From Paludibacter sp. 47-17 (GTDB lineage: Bacteria > Bacteroidota > Bacteroidia > Bacteroidales > Paludibacteraceae), in NCBI GenBank assembly GCA_001898935.1, contig MKVT01000008.1, forward strand, positions 372,001-436,000: 64,000 nucleotides of DNA. The letters are read 5' to 3'. Made by a program: the position numbers and the translations under genes. Under the pieces are notes generated by a model. It was not told where the DNA came from and ran no database searches. It was given only the letters and a program-made list of their open reading frames with translations. This document shows positions 40,601-49,063 of the stretch, piece after piece. How positions within the stretch are numbered: the stretch's first letter is position 1; every line of letters begins with the position of its first letter.

Positions 40601-40886
40601 TTCCGATCGTTAAAAGCTGGGTTTTCATTCCTACGTATGAAACCTGGAGTTTATTGGATGTGTTTTTCACTTTCAGTGCAAAGTTCCCGTTGATATCGGT
40701 AACGGTCGTCGAAATATAACGTTTGTTCTGGTCTACCTCGACAACGTGAACCGACATCAGAGGACCGTCAATCTTTGAGGAGACGATACCCCGGATGATG
40801 TTTGAACCTGCATCCTGTGCTGAAATGCTGAATGTGCCGGCCAGAAGTATGAACAGGAAAATAAGCGTTTTTACCAGTTTATTCAT
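37611..40886 (-). CDS. SusC/RagA-family TonB-dependent outer-membrane transporter
   Basis: A 1091-residue importer with signal peptide 1-23 (ends SISAQ). A carboxypeptidase-D regulatory-like domain (about 30-115) is followed by the plug (about 125-265) with MRIRGITSINN, PLIVLNGV and SITVLKDAASTAMWGSRGANGVISI; the remainder is the barrel, ending KSFTAGLSVAF. As in the other SusC of this operon there is no STN domain, so it is not expected to signal. Together with the downstream SusD (11-base gap) it forms one of two transport pairs in a single transcript. The fasciclin lipoprotein upstream ends 3 bases before this start. Confidence 0.95.
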   Translation of the reverse strand: MNKLVKTLIFLFILLAGTFSISAQDAGSNIIRGIVSSKIDGPLMSVHVVEVDQNKRYISTTVTDINGNFALKVKNTSNKLQVSYVGMKTQLLTIGSRTYFNIVLEDATTISEVTVRANRTVNTGTLTIPERERSMAMQTISSKEFEGLSVASVDDALQGKIAGLDIIANSGDVGSGSSMRIRGITSINNSSEPLIVLNGVIYDTPQASTFEFATANQEQFADLLSINVDDIESITVLKDAASTAMWGSRGANGVISINTKKGIRGKTRVQYTYRYSGAIQPQGYTMLTGDDYTMLMKEAYFNPRQSNTASNIREFNYDPSFSEYENYNNNTNWVKAVTQYGQTHDHYVQLSGGGEKARFMISGGYLNQTGSVIGQQVERFSTRMNLDYNVSDRIRFSTEFSFTHTDNNRNYDALLPIAYRKMPNLSIYAQDADGNNTDRYYKILTSASNQLADQKDMRNPVASARLAINEYKSTRILPTFRLQYDLLDPQEQMLRYRGYVSFDVNNGNTFTFLPKELSTSNWLQEDINQSSTADSRSLSVSSDHNLTWTPKFTNEDHSLMLYSSFQFGTSNSRSQFISSYGTPSGTITGSTAGGYIKDFSTGPGQGRWMAYMMLGHYAYKSKYIADITVRRDGSTKFGDNRKWGTFPGVSFAWNIIDEDFMEFSTNWLSTMRFRPSWGITGNPPKSEYLFYSLYSSFGNYMDLPAIRPENIQLTDLRWEKVSSFNYGLDLGFFDDRFMMDFNFYYKRTDDMLWGGLTIPSSAGYSVLNYQNVGSMDNRGWELNLQGYKLIKAGDFWMDVTLNFSNYVNKILDIDDAILARYNTVDFNIRNGQYLTRLQENNSYGSIYGFRYKGVYQYSQYEEGRPGTSPFARDADGQVIRDAKGEPVRMTFSAGTNSEYKFKGGDAIYEDINHDGNINELDIVYLGNSNPLMNGGISFKFNYKTLSVNIFSNFRIGNEVVNMGRMYAENMYGNNNQAASVNWRWRKDGDLTHMPRALHQSGYNWLGSDRFVENASFLRVKNIQVNYGVPSKHLKPMKINQATLYLTINNLMTFTRYSGVDPEVGYGTFGVSYDGNQTPRSKSFTAGLSVAF

Positions 40887-40889
40887 ATC

Positions 40890-43487
40890 TCAATTTTTTA
40901 ACTGATCTTTGGTATATAATAAAACTTTGTTTATTTGATGGATCACGGCATACGACGAAGTTTCAATCTGCGTGGCACGCTGCGGATCGCCATTGTTGAA
41001 TTTGTATTCCCTTGCCATTATGTTGTAAAGTCCCGGCTTCATGGTTACCTGAACGGCAGTCGATGCATCGTCGGGATTGGAATAGATGGTCATGCCGGAC
41101 GGAGTTACTTTGGTGTATAATTTATAGTAGCTCTTGTTGACATCGGTTTTATTATAGGCCGCTGTTTCGTACCGGTTGAGGGCACTGGTGCTGCCATCGA
41201 TAAACACCGAATTATCCTGGAAGTGGTAACGAAGGAAATTGACCAGCTTTTCGGTCATCGCGGTTTTGCGGTCCTGGTCGCCTTCCGCTTTAATCATGTC
41301 CCAGGTAGGCAATCCGTTGGCTATAGCTTCGAGTACGGCTTCGTTGGTAGGCACATATACCGAATAATGGTAGGTGTTGAAAAATTTCACGTTCAAATCG
41401 ATTCCTGCGTAGGACTTGTCTTTTACAAAGATGTCGTACAGTTTCGATTCGGCTTCGGTAGCTTCGTCGTTACCTTGCAGCAGTTTGAAAAATTCGCTGA
41501 ATTCGGGGGTTTCGGAAAGGATTTTAAATACCGATTTAAAAGGGGTCTGCACGGGCGATGTCAACACGTAGGTTTTCCCGTTTCCGCGTCCGTTGGTAGC
41601 TTTTGTCTGATCGTATATCTTGGAAACTGCAGGCGCTATGCCTGTCTCCAGGTTTCCGCCTCCTTGAATTTTCATGCCGACGCCACTTCCGGTGATTTTC
41701 ACGAATCCGCCGTTCTTGGTTTGGTAGAAAGCCCGGCCTCCTTCAATATTCCCCACAATAATATGGTTGTCGATTATATCGTCGAGGCGGTCGCGGATTT
41801 CGGCAGGAGTTACCGGCCGGATCGAGTCGCCGACTTCGCCGGTAAGCGGGTCGTATTTATAAGCGGTAGCTCTCACGCGGTCGGCAACAGAGGTTGCACG
41901 CCCGTTCCACCAGAATTTAAAAACTTCGGGTTGTACTTTTGCCAGTGAAACCGGGTCGATGTACATCATCCCTTTGTTGACGATCGAGTCGTATCCTTCG
42001 GTGCGGTCGGTGGGTACCATAAAGCTGTAGTAACTATCCATCGATAGCAGGTAGGCATTGTACTGCAGCAGATCGACACCCCAGTTGAAGATTTTCATTT
42101 GTTCATTTACCAGCGCGGGCGCCGTTACAGCCACGAACGAAGCAGGGGCATATACCTTGTTGGTAACGAAAATAACACCATTGTTGGCCACATACGATTT
42201 CACCACATCGCCTTTGGAGATTCCCATCGGTTCTTTTCCGTCGTCGAGAATCTCGGGGAAGCGGCGGGGGATTGATCCCAGGAAAGTCGACTTCATGTGA
42301 TTGCGCAGCAGATCGTCGATGCGGTCGGTGGGGATGTTTTCTATCGATCCGTACCGTTCGATGAGGAATTTACCTCCTCCCTCGTAGAAAAATTTACGTA
42401 AAATATTGTCTTCGGGTACGAACATGGTTCCCATGTCGATGTCCATCGTCGTGGTATTATTCATCCGGTAGTTGTTCCATCCCGGGTCGAATTCGAGGTA
42501 TCCCGACTGGCCTATACCTTTCGGGCTGGTCAGGTTGGAGCCGCTGGCGGTACCGCTTCGTTCGGCATAGTAGCGTTTAACGAAGATGGAGTCGTTGAAT
42601 TCGGGATTCAGCAGGCGGTACTGCATGGTCGCGCTACCGTCGTAGAAAGGAGCGGCGAAACGTTCGAGCATGCTGCTGAAGATGGTGGTCTCGGGAGCCT
42701 TGCGGATTACCTCGGCCATGTTGGAAGGAGGGATCAGTACATTCTCCAATATATTAATGTATCCGTTTTTGCAGGTGATATCGCGTACGACCACCCGGTT
42801 TCCGAAAATATGTGCATCGTTTTTCCGGCGTGTAAACCCGTTGAAGATTACCGAAAGATCGTCGTCGGTGATGCCGGCGTAATCGAGCTGCTTCTGTAGA
42901 AAGTGAATCATCGGCACGGGCGTATTGTCCTTCAGCAGCCTGATTCCTTTATCGCGGTAGAAGTCCCAGACGGGTTCGGCAGGAAGGTCGCTTCCTTTTT
43001 CCATGGGAATGGAGTCGAGTATCGATAAAGCGGTGGGACGCCGAATGGCCAGTCCTTCGACCGGACCTTCGGTGCTCGACATGAGTTCGATAAGGTAGGC
43101 GTTGTTGATCATCGACGAATTAAGGATCAGCCGTTTCTGGGCCATCGATAATTCTTCGTACGATTTTACACCCCAGGCATTCGATTGGAAGAAGCGTTCG
43201 AAAGCAGTGTCGTCGCTCACGAACAGGGTCTTGCTTCCCGTACGCTCCAATACTTCCCGATAACCAATGTCCTCGATTAATTTAATGTACACCGTAAAAG
43301 AGTATTTTTTACCCTCGCTGTCGGTATAGCCTTCCACGAGTTGATCGTAAATGCTTTCTCCTAGCCACGATGGTTTGTTGACCTCAAAGAAATCGTCGCG
43401 GCAAGAGCTCAGCATGGCTGAAATCACAACCAGATACAACAGGATGCCGTATCGGGTTGCCTTAAAGTTGGATAACTTGTGTTTCAT
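40890..43487 (-). CDS. Large multi-fasciclin surface lipoprotein, first gene of the double SusCD operon
   Basis: An 865-residue lipoprotein. I start at ATG 43487 (MKHKLSNFKATRYG...), since this gives an SPII signal with lipobox AMLSSC; the ATG at 43550 adds 21 residues that do not fit. Several FAS1-like repeats can be seen: one near the N-terminus (TLFVSDDTAFERFF), a second around residue 190-280 (NGYINILENVLIP), a third (NNGVIFVTNKVYAP) and a C-terminal one (YSVYVPTNEAVLEAI). No catalytic motif. It probably extends far from the surface and binds polymer or partner proteins. It is the promoter-proximal gene of the operon, 3 bases ahead of SusC and divergent from the ECF sigma gene. Confidence 0.86.
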   Translation of the reverse strand: MKHKLSNFKATRYGILLYLVVISAMLSSCRDDFFEVNKPSWLGESIYDQLVEGYTDSEGKKYSFTVYIKLIEDIGYREVLERTGSKTLFVSDDTAFERFFQSNAWGVKSYEELSMAQKRLILNSSMINNAYLIELMSSTEGPVEGLAIRRPTALSILDSIPMEKGSDLPAEPVWDFYRDKGIRLLKDNTPVPMIHFLQKQLDYAGITDDDLSVIFNGFTRRKNDAHIFGNRVVVRDITCKNGYINILENVLIPPSNMAEVIRKAPETTIFSSMLERFAAPFYDGSATMQYRLLNPEFNDSIFVKRYYAERSGTASGSNLTSPKGIGQSGYLEFDPGWNNYRMNNTTTMDIDMGTMFVPEDNILRKFFYEGGGKFLIERYGSIENIPTDRIDDLLRNHMKSTFLGSIPRRFPEILDDGKEPMGISKGDVVKSYVANNGVIFVTNKVYAPASFVAVTAPALVNEQMKIFNWGVDLLQYNAYLLSMDSYYSFMVPTDRTEGYDSIVNKGMMYIDPVSLAKVQPEVFKFWWNGRATSVADRVRATAYKYDPLTGEVGDSIRPVTPAEIRDRLDDIIDNHIIVGNIEGGRAFYQTKNGGFVKITGSGVGMKIQGGGNLETGIAPAVSKIYDQTKATNGRGNGKTYVLTSPVQTPFKSVFKILSETPEFSEFFKLLQGNDEATEAESKLYDIFVKDKSYAGIDLNVKFFNTYHYSVYVPTNEAVLEAIANGLPTWDMIKAEGDQDRKTAMTEKLVNFLRYHFQDNSVFIDGSTSALNRYETAAYNKTDVNKSYYKLYTKVTPSGMTIYSNPDDASTAVQVTMKPGLYNIMAREYKFNNGDPQRATQIETSSYAVIHQINKVLLYTKDQLKN

Positions 43488-43751
43488 AAAATATTTGGAT
43501 TCCAATTTGTAAGTTTTTATGTGATTCTTTATGTGTTGAGATAATTGCAAGTTATTGTGTGTTAATTTGGTATAATATTTTATTAATTATATCGCCGATA
43601 GTTTGTTTTGTGGCGCAATTTACAAATAATTATTGTAACTGTTTAGTATCCAAAGTATGTTTTAAAACAGTTAAAATAATGTAACTTTAACATTTTCAGG
43701 GATTAATCGTTTTTTCATCGGATATTAAACGTGTTGTATTAGAATTGGACG

Positions 43752-43782
43752 CAAAATTAAAATAATTTACTGTAATAGCAAA
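43752..43782 (-). promoter_or_regulatory. Promoter of the double SusCD/fasciclin operon
   Basis: On the minus strand TTTG (43779-43782) and TAATTTTG (43752-43759) are separated by 19 bases, a full match to the Bacteroidetes consensus. The ATG is about 265 bases away, which predicts a long leader containing an inverted repeat. Confidence 0.6.
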
Positions 43783-43842
43783 ATATATTGAAAATTTAAT
43801 TTTACATTCCTGGTTTTGGGGTTTCAATTGAATAAATAGCTC

Positions 43843-43850
43843 TATCTTTG
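43843..43850 (+). promoter_or_regulatory. Candidate -7 box of the ECF sigma operon
   Basis: TATCTTTG matches TAnnTTTG but ends only 12 bases before the sigma ATG at 43863, so the leader would be extremely short. The nearest TTTG (43815-43818) is 24 bases upstream, longer than the ideal spacing. Confidence 0.4.
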
Positions 43851-43862
43851 CGCCGGTTTTGT

Positions 43863-44456
43863 ATGAGTGTAACAGACGAAGCATTGATAGCTCAGCTCCG
43901 GCAGGGCGAGGAAAAGGCCTGGCGGCAGTTGTATGCGCAACATTACGAAGTGTTGTGCAGGGTAGCCTACGCCTTTCTGAACGACCGGCATTTATCGGAA
44001 GCGCTCGTGAATCAGCTCATTGCCGATAGTTGGGAAAAGCGGGAAACCTTATTGTTTGGCGGTACGCTGCGGTCGTACCTGGTACGGGCGGTACGCAACC
44101 GCTGCATTAATTACCTGCAGCTGGAGCAGGTTCGGAAAGAACGGCGGTTGTCGGAGTATGAATCGCTGGTGAGCGAAGCAGTAAGCGATGTCTATCCCAC
44201 GGCAGAGCTGTTGGGCCGGGAGTTGGAAGCGCTCATCGGGCAATCGATCGGCAAACTGGCGCCCGAATGCCGGAGGGTTTTTGAGCTGAGTCGTTTCGGC
44301 GAATTATCGCATGCCGAAATTTCCGGCCATCTGAATATTTCTGTAAATACGGTTAAGTATCATATTAAGAATGCCTTATCGCGTTTGCGGGAGGACCTTT
44401 CCGATTATATTTCCTTGTTGATCCTGTTTTTTTTGTCGATCCGGCTACCCCTTTAG
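43863..44456 (+). CDS. ECF RNA polymerase sigma factor (RpoE-like, PUL regulator)
   Basis: A 197-residue sigma-70 family factor of the extracytoplasmic-function type. I use ATG 43863 (MSVTDEALIAQL), as the in-frame TTG at 43848 lies within the -7 box. Region 2 is about residues 10-80 (AWRQLYAQHYEVLCRVAYAF; SYLVRAVRNRCINYL) and region 4 about 120-180 (LAPECRRVFELSRFGELSHAEISGHLNISVNTVKYHIKNAL, a helix-turn-helix). The C-terminal tail is hydrophobic (YISLLILFFLSI), as often in this Bacteroidetes group. It is followed by FecR and an STN-SusC, the standard trans-envelope relay. It would direct transcription of its own operon and perhaps of the divergent one. Confidence 0.94.
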   Translation: MSVTDEALIAQLRQGEEKAWRQLYAQHYEVLCRVAYAFLNDRHLSEALVNQLIADSWEKRETLLFGGTLRSYLVRAVRNRCINYLQLEQVRKERRLSEYESLVSEAVSDVYPTAELLGRELEALIGQSIGKLAPECRRVFELSRFGELSHAEISGHLNISVNTVKYHIKNALSRLREDLSDYISLLILFFLSIRLPL

Positions 44457-44495
44457 GCTTTGCAACTGTATAGTATAGTGTAAAGCAATACATCC

Positions 44496-45509
44496 ATGAA
44501 CAACCCATCAGCTTCGGGCCGCCCCGACGATTTAATCAATGCATTTCTGAGCAAGGACTGTACAGGTGAAGAACAGCAGCGACTCCGCGACTGGCTGTCC
44601 GAATCGCCCGGCCATCTTCAATATTTCGAACAACAGCGCGAATTGTGGTTCTCGGCAGTGGTTTCCGACCGGTCGCTGAAGTTCGATCACGAAAAGGCTT
44701 TCGATTCGTTCCGGGAGTCGGTCATGCAGTTGCCGTCGGGTTCGAAACGCAGTTTCAGGCTTCATCCGGTGTGGAAGGTTGCGGCGTCGGTGGCTGTGTT
44801 GATGATAGCTTCGTTGCTGTTTTACCATATGGGCGTCAGAAGTATCAGCCGGCAAATGGCCGATGTGACGATAGAAGCTCCGCAGGGATCGCGTACCCGG
44901 CTGTTCCTCAACGATGGTTCGGTGGTATGGCTCAATGCAGGATCGCGATTGACCTATTCGCAGCAATTCGGGGTGAACGACCGCGATATCCGGCTCGAAG
45001 GGGAAGGGTATTTTGAAGTTCGTAAGAATGCCGAATTGCCGTTCAGGGTGGTAACACAGGAAATGACCGTGACGGTACTCGGTACGAAGTTCAATTTCTG
45101 TAATTTCCCCGACGACGACGAGGCCAGTGTTACCCTGCTGGAAGGAAAAGTGAGTTACCAGGTTGCTTCCGACACCAGGGAACAGTTGCTGGAGCCCGAT
45201 CAGAAGGTGGTGCTGAATAAAAAATCGGGCATGGCTCAGGTCAGCGAGGTGCGGGCCAACCGTTCGGCCGAGTGGACGCAGGGTTATCTGTGTTTTGAAG
45301 ACGATTTGCTAACCGATATTGTACGCCGGCTCGAACGGAGCTACAATGTCAATATTATCATAGTCGACGATACACTCGATACCTACCGTTTCTATGGCGA
45401 TTTCCGTCGCACCGAACAAAGCATCGGCGATGTGCTCGAAATTCTTTCGTCGACCAATAAACTCACCTACCAGGTACAAGGAAAGCACATATACTTACAC
45501 GCACGATAA
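44496..45509 (+). CDS. FecR-type anti-sigma factor
   Basis: A 337-residue inner-membrane anti-sigma factor. A cytoplasmic N-terminal domain (1-90, DLINAFLSKDCTGEEQQRL) would hold the ECF factor. A single membrane helix follows (about 92-114, VWKVAASVAVLMIASLLF). The periplasmic FecR domain is about 125-220 (APQGSRTRLFLNDGSVVWLNAGSRL; LEGEGYFEV) and the C-terminal DUF4974 domain about 260-335 (FEDDLLTDIVRRLERSYNVNI), which contacts the STN domain of SusC. The gap to the sigma gene is 39 bases and to SusC 11 bases. Ligand-loaded SusC would relieve inhibition of the sigma factor. Confidence 0.95.
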   Translation: MNNPSASGRPDDLINAFLSKDCTGEEQQRLRDWLSESPGHLQYFEQQRELWFSAVVSDRSLKFDHEKAFDSFRESVMQLPSGSKRSFRLHPVWKVAASVAVLMIASLLFYHMGVRSISRQMADVTIEAPQGSRTRLFLNDGSVVWLNAGSRLTYSQQFGVNDRDIRLEGEGYFEVRKNAELPFRVVTQEMTVTVLGTKFNFCNFPDDDEASVTLLEGKVSYQVASDTREQLLEPDQKVVLNKKSGMAQVSEVRANRSAEWTQGYLCFEDDLLTDIVRRLERSYNVNIIIVDDTLDTYRFYGDFRRTEQSIGDVLEILSSTNKLTYQVQGKHIYLHAR

Positions 45510-45520
45510 TTCTAATATTT

Positions 45521-48500
45521 ATGAGAAAACGAATGTACTTCGGTCTGCTGCTCTGGCTGGTTATTGCCGCAGGGCTTCAGGCGCAGCAACTCACGCTCCG
45601 GCTCAACCGCGTCACGGTACGCGAGGCCATGGAGGAGGTGAAAAAACAGAGTGGTTATAATTTTATTTATGCTTCGAGCGATGTGGATACGCGTCAGCTG
45701 ATTACTCTCGATGTGGTCAATCAGCCGCTGGAGCTGGTGGTGAAGCAGTTATTCGCACAGCAGGCGCTTCAGTACGAGATCAAAGATCGATCGATTGTTC
45801 TGAAGAAGGTGGTGAAGCCGACCGCTTTGCGGCAGCAACAGCTTGCGCTGTCGGGCCGGGTGACCGATGAGAAAGGCGAGCCGGTGATCGGGGCCAGTGT
45901 GGTAATCCGGGACTCGGGATTGGGTACAATCACCGATATTGACGGGAATTTCAAACTGTCGGGCACGGTGGATGTGGCACGGCCCGACCTGGTGGTGTCG
46001 TATATCGGTTATGTCACCCAGCAGCTGCCGGTGCGCAATCAGTCGGTGTTCGAAATTAAACTGGCCGAGGATACGAAATTGCTCACCGAGGTGGTGGTGA
46101 CGGCCATGGGGATCGAACGAAAATCAAAATCGCTCACCTATGCTACACAGACACTGGGCGGACAGGAATTAACCCGGGCGAAAGATGCTAATTTTATCAA
46201 TTCGCTTCAAGGAAAAATGTCGGGGCTGATTATTACTCCCAACGCGGGCGGGGCCGGTTCGGCTTCCAAAATTCTGTTGCGCGGCAACAGCTCGATCGAA
46301 GGGAACAACTCCCCGCTTATCGTTATCGACGGTATTCCGGTAAATAATCGTGTCAACGGACAGTTCGATGCCAAAAGCGGCGGATACAATATGGCCTATG
46401 CCGCAGCGGCCGAAGGAAGCGATCCGCTGTCGACCATCAATCCCGACGATATTCTGAATGTAACGGTATTGAAGGGGGCCAATGCGGCTGCCTTATACGG
46501 AAGCGATGCTGCCAACGGGGTCATTATCGTTACCACCAGGCAAGGAAGCGAAGGGGGAGTGAAAGTAAGTGTTTCGAGTAGCTCAATGTTTGAACGTCCA
46601 TTGATTTTACCCGATTTGCAGAACACTTTCGGCGGCGAGTTTTTCAACGGACAGCTCGGAGGACGGTCGTGGGGTAAACGGATCAGCGAACAAACGGCTG
46701 CCGAAAACAGTATTGCAGGAGTATCGGCAACGCCGGGGAATCCGGTGGACCGGTTTTTTAATACGGGTACCAACTTCAACAATACCGTGTCGATCAGTGG
46801 CGGTTCGGAGCGGGTGCAGTCGTATTTCTCGGTAGGAAATACCACCGCCGGCGGGATGGTGCCCAACAACAGCTTCTCGCGTACCAGCATTTTGCTGCGT
46901 CAAACCTATTCGTTTCTGAAAAATAAGCAGCTGAAGCTCGATTTTACGGTGAATTACATCCGCCAGCGAACGGGAAACCGAACCAGCGGCGGAACGGTTT
47001 ACAATCCGCTGTATAATCTGTACCTGGCCCCACGTAATATCGATATGGAGTATTACCGTACTACCTTCGAGAAAGAAGGCAGCTGGTTTGCAAATCCGAT
47101 CAAAATTGTTCCGGTATATACCGGAGGAATAGGTCGTACCGAATACTGGAAAGAAGATTTTGTGCTGAAAGGCATGCAGCAACATTGGTTCCAGGGGCGG
47201 GGAGTGCCTGCTGCCAATAATCCGTACTGGCTGACCAACCGCATACAATCGGAAGAGCTGCTCGACCGGATGTACGGAACGCTCCATGCTTCGTACCGGA
47301 TTTCGCCGGTGTTCGATGCTTCGTACCGGATCAATTACAGCCAGAATGTTACTTCCGGCGATTCGAAAACCTATGCTACCCTGGTCGATCCTACCGGGCA
47401 GTACATCGACCGCGGTACCTATGGCTGGACCGACGCGCGCCGTACCGATTTATTTACCGACTTTTTATTGAATTACAAAAACGAGATTTCGGAAGAGGTC
47501 TCGGCATCGGCCACCGTGGGAGGAAGCTTGAATAAAACGAAGGGTTATAACTTCTGGATGCGTAACTTTGGGGCATCAGGTTCGGCATATTATACTTCCG
47601 AAGAACAATTGCCGACCACCATCAATGTGTTTTATCCCAATGCTTCGTATTACACCCAACGTCAGTATGGGCTGAGCAGCGATTGGGCAAGGGCCGTGTT
47701 TGCAACCGGACAATTGGGTTACAACGAAAAGGCTTATCTCGATTTTAGTTACCGTATCGACTGGTCGCGCGCTTTCACACAGTTTAAAACCAAGGGTGTG
47801 CGCGATTATTACGGATATTATTCGGTGGGGGCCAATGCCTTGCTCAACGAACTCATCCGGCTCCCGGAAATGTTTAATCTGGTAAAAATCCGTGGTTCGT
47901 ACAGTGAAGTGGGAAACTCGATTCCCAATAAACTCTACAACGAGCAACCCTACGACCCTGCTACCGGCCGCATACAACCTGCTACCTATACCGGTTTCGA
48001 TCATCCGCTGCCCGAAACGGTGCGCTCGGTGGAAGGGGGATTCGACCTGGCCATGTTCGACAACAGTCTCACGATGGACCTAACCGTGTATTCGTCGGTG
48101 ATGTTCAATCAATACCTGCCTATTACCAGCTCCATCGGATCCATCAAACCTATCAATACCGGTAAGGTTCGCAACCAGGGAGTGGAGGCCACCGTGAGCT
48201 ATATTTTCGCTCCTTCGCACAACTTCAGTTGGAAAACGGGGGTGAACTTCTCATACAACGATAATAAAATATTGCGCACTTACCAGAACCGGAAAGATAT
48301 TTATATCGGAATCGGGATGTCGGACAACCTGCGCGTGAAATTCCTCGAAGGAGGTTCGTACGGCGATATGTATGCCAAGGATTTTACCCGGCTGAAAATT
48401 TACGATGTCGAAAAGATGCGGGCAGCCGGAAATACAACGGCCGAAGTGGGCGATATAAAACTGAGCCCCGATGGTACGCCGTCGATGGATGCCAAAGGCG

Positions 48501-49051
48501 GACACAGTGTATACCTGGGTAATATGAATGCCCGGGTGAACCTGGGCTGGAATAATACCCTGACGTGGAAAGGACTGGGCCTGTATTTCCTGATCGATGG
48601 AAAAATAGGAGGTAAGGTGGTGTCGTTTACCGAGGCTTACCTCGATGCCTACGGAGTATCGCAGCGCACGGCCGATGCGCGACTGTCGAGACTTACCACC
48701 ACTGTGGCCGGCGAAACGGTACCGGCAGTGGTAATGCCCGATGGGAAAAAAGCCGGAGCCATGCAGTATTATACCACCATCGGCGATCAGATTTTTCCCA
48801 CCGAGTATGTATACGATGCCACCAATTTCAGGATGCGCGAATTGTCGGTAAGCTATACCTTCCGCAATTTGCTGGGTGCCGGTCGCGACCTGAGCACCTC
48901 GGTAGTTGGTCGAAATCTGTTCTTCCTTTACCGCCAGTCGCCCGTCGATCCCGATGTGTCGCTCTCCACGCAGAACGCCCTGGGAGGTGTCGATATTTTC
49001 GGACTGCCGTCGGCCCGTTCGCTGGGTGTTAATTTAAAAGTAACCTTCTAA
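45521..49051 (+). CDS. STN-containing SusC-family TonB-dependent transducer
   Basis: A 1176-residue outer-membrane transporter that also signals. Signal peptide 1-21. An STN (secretin/TonB short) domain at about 23-95 (LRLNRVTVREAMEEVKKQSGYNFIY) is the contact point for FecR and is missing from the other two SusC proteins here. Next are a carboxypeptidase-D regulatory-like domain (about 108-185, GRVTDEKGEPVIGASV), the plug (about 190-340; ILLRGNSSIEGNNSPLIVIDGIP; VTVLKGANAAALYGSDAANGVIIV) and the barrel, ending RSLGVNLKVTF. It follows the anti-sigma gene by 11 bases and its SusD starts 12 bases later. Given GH85 in the same operon, the inducer is probably an N-glycan fragment, which is inference. 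Confidence 0.95.
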   Translation: MRKRMYFGLLLWLVIAAGLQAQQLTLRLNRVTVREAMEEVKKQSGYNFIYASSDVDTRQLITLDVVNQPLELVVKQLFAQQALQYEIKDRSIVLKKVVKPTALRQQQLALSGRVTDEKGEPVIGASVVIRDSGLGTITDIDGNFKLSGTVDVARPDLVVSYIGYVTQQLPVRNQSVFEIKLAEDTKLLTEVVVTAMGIERKSKSLTYATQTLGGQELTRAKDANFINSLQGKMSGLIITPNAGGAGSASKILLRGNSSIEGNNSPLIVIDGIPVNNRVNGQFDAKSGGYNMAYAAAAEGSDPLSTINPDDILNVTVLKGANAAALYGSDAANGVIIVTTRQGSEGGVKVSVSSSSMFERPLILPDLQNTFGGEFFNGQLGGRSWGKRISEQTAAENSIAGVSATPGNPVDRFFNTGTNFNNTVSISGGSERVQSYFSVGNTTAGGMVPNNSFSRTSILLRQTYSFLKNKQLKLDFTVNYIRQRTGNRTSGGTVYNPLYNLYLAPRNIDMEYYRTTFEKEGSWFANPIKIVPVYTGGIGRTEYWKEDFVLKGMQQHWFQGRGVPAANNPYWLTNRIQSEELLDRMYGTLHASYRISPVFDASYRINYSQNVTSGDSKTYATLVDPTGQYIDRGTYGWTDARRTDLFTDFLLNYKNEISEEVSASATVGGSLNKTKGYNFWMRNFGASGSAYYTSEEQLPTTINVFYPNASYYTQRQYGLSSDWARAVFATGQLGYNEKAYLDFSYRIDWSRAFTQFKTKGVRDYYGYYSVGANALLNELIRLPEMFNLVKIRGSYSEVGNSIPNKLYNEQPYDPATGRIQPATYTGFDHPLPETVRSVEGGFDLAMFDNSLTMDLTVYSSVMFNQYLPITSSIGSIKPINTGKVRNQGVEATVSYIFAPSHNFSWKTGVNFSYNDNKILRTYQNRKDIYIGIGMSDNLRVKFLEGGSYGDMYAKDFTRLKIYDVEKMRAAGNTTAEVGDIKLSPDGTPSMDAKGGHSVYLGNMNARVNLGWNNTLTWKGLGLYFLIDGKIGGKVVSFTEAYLDAYGVSQRTADARLSRLTTTVAGETVPAVVMPDGKKAGAMQYYTTIGDQIFPTEYVYDATNFRMRELSVSYTFRNLLGAGRDLSTSVVGRNLFFLYRQSPVDPDVSLSTQNALGGVDIFGLPSARSLGVNLKVTF

Positions 49052-49063
49052 TTCAATCGCTCT

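Larger units (their letters stand above)
43488..43862. promoter_or_regulatory. Divergent control region between the double SusCD operon and the ECF operon
   Basis: 375 very AT-rich bases without a gene. They hold the candidate promoters for both directions and an inverted repeat TAACTGTTT (43636-43644) / AAACAGTTA (43665-43673). The repeat lies in what would be the leader of the minus-strand operon. Nothing else is recognised here. Confidence 0.55.

Noticed and set aside
43488-43550. Extended N-terminus for the first fasciclin lipoprotein
   Set aside because: The extra 21 residues precede a complete SPII signal that begins at 43487.
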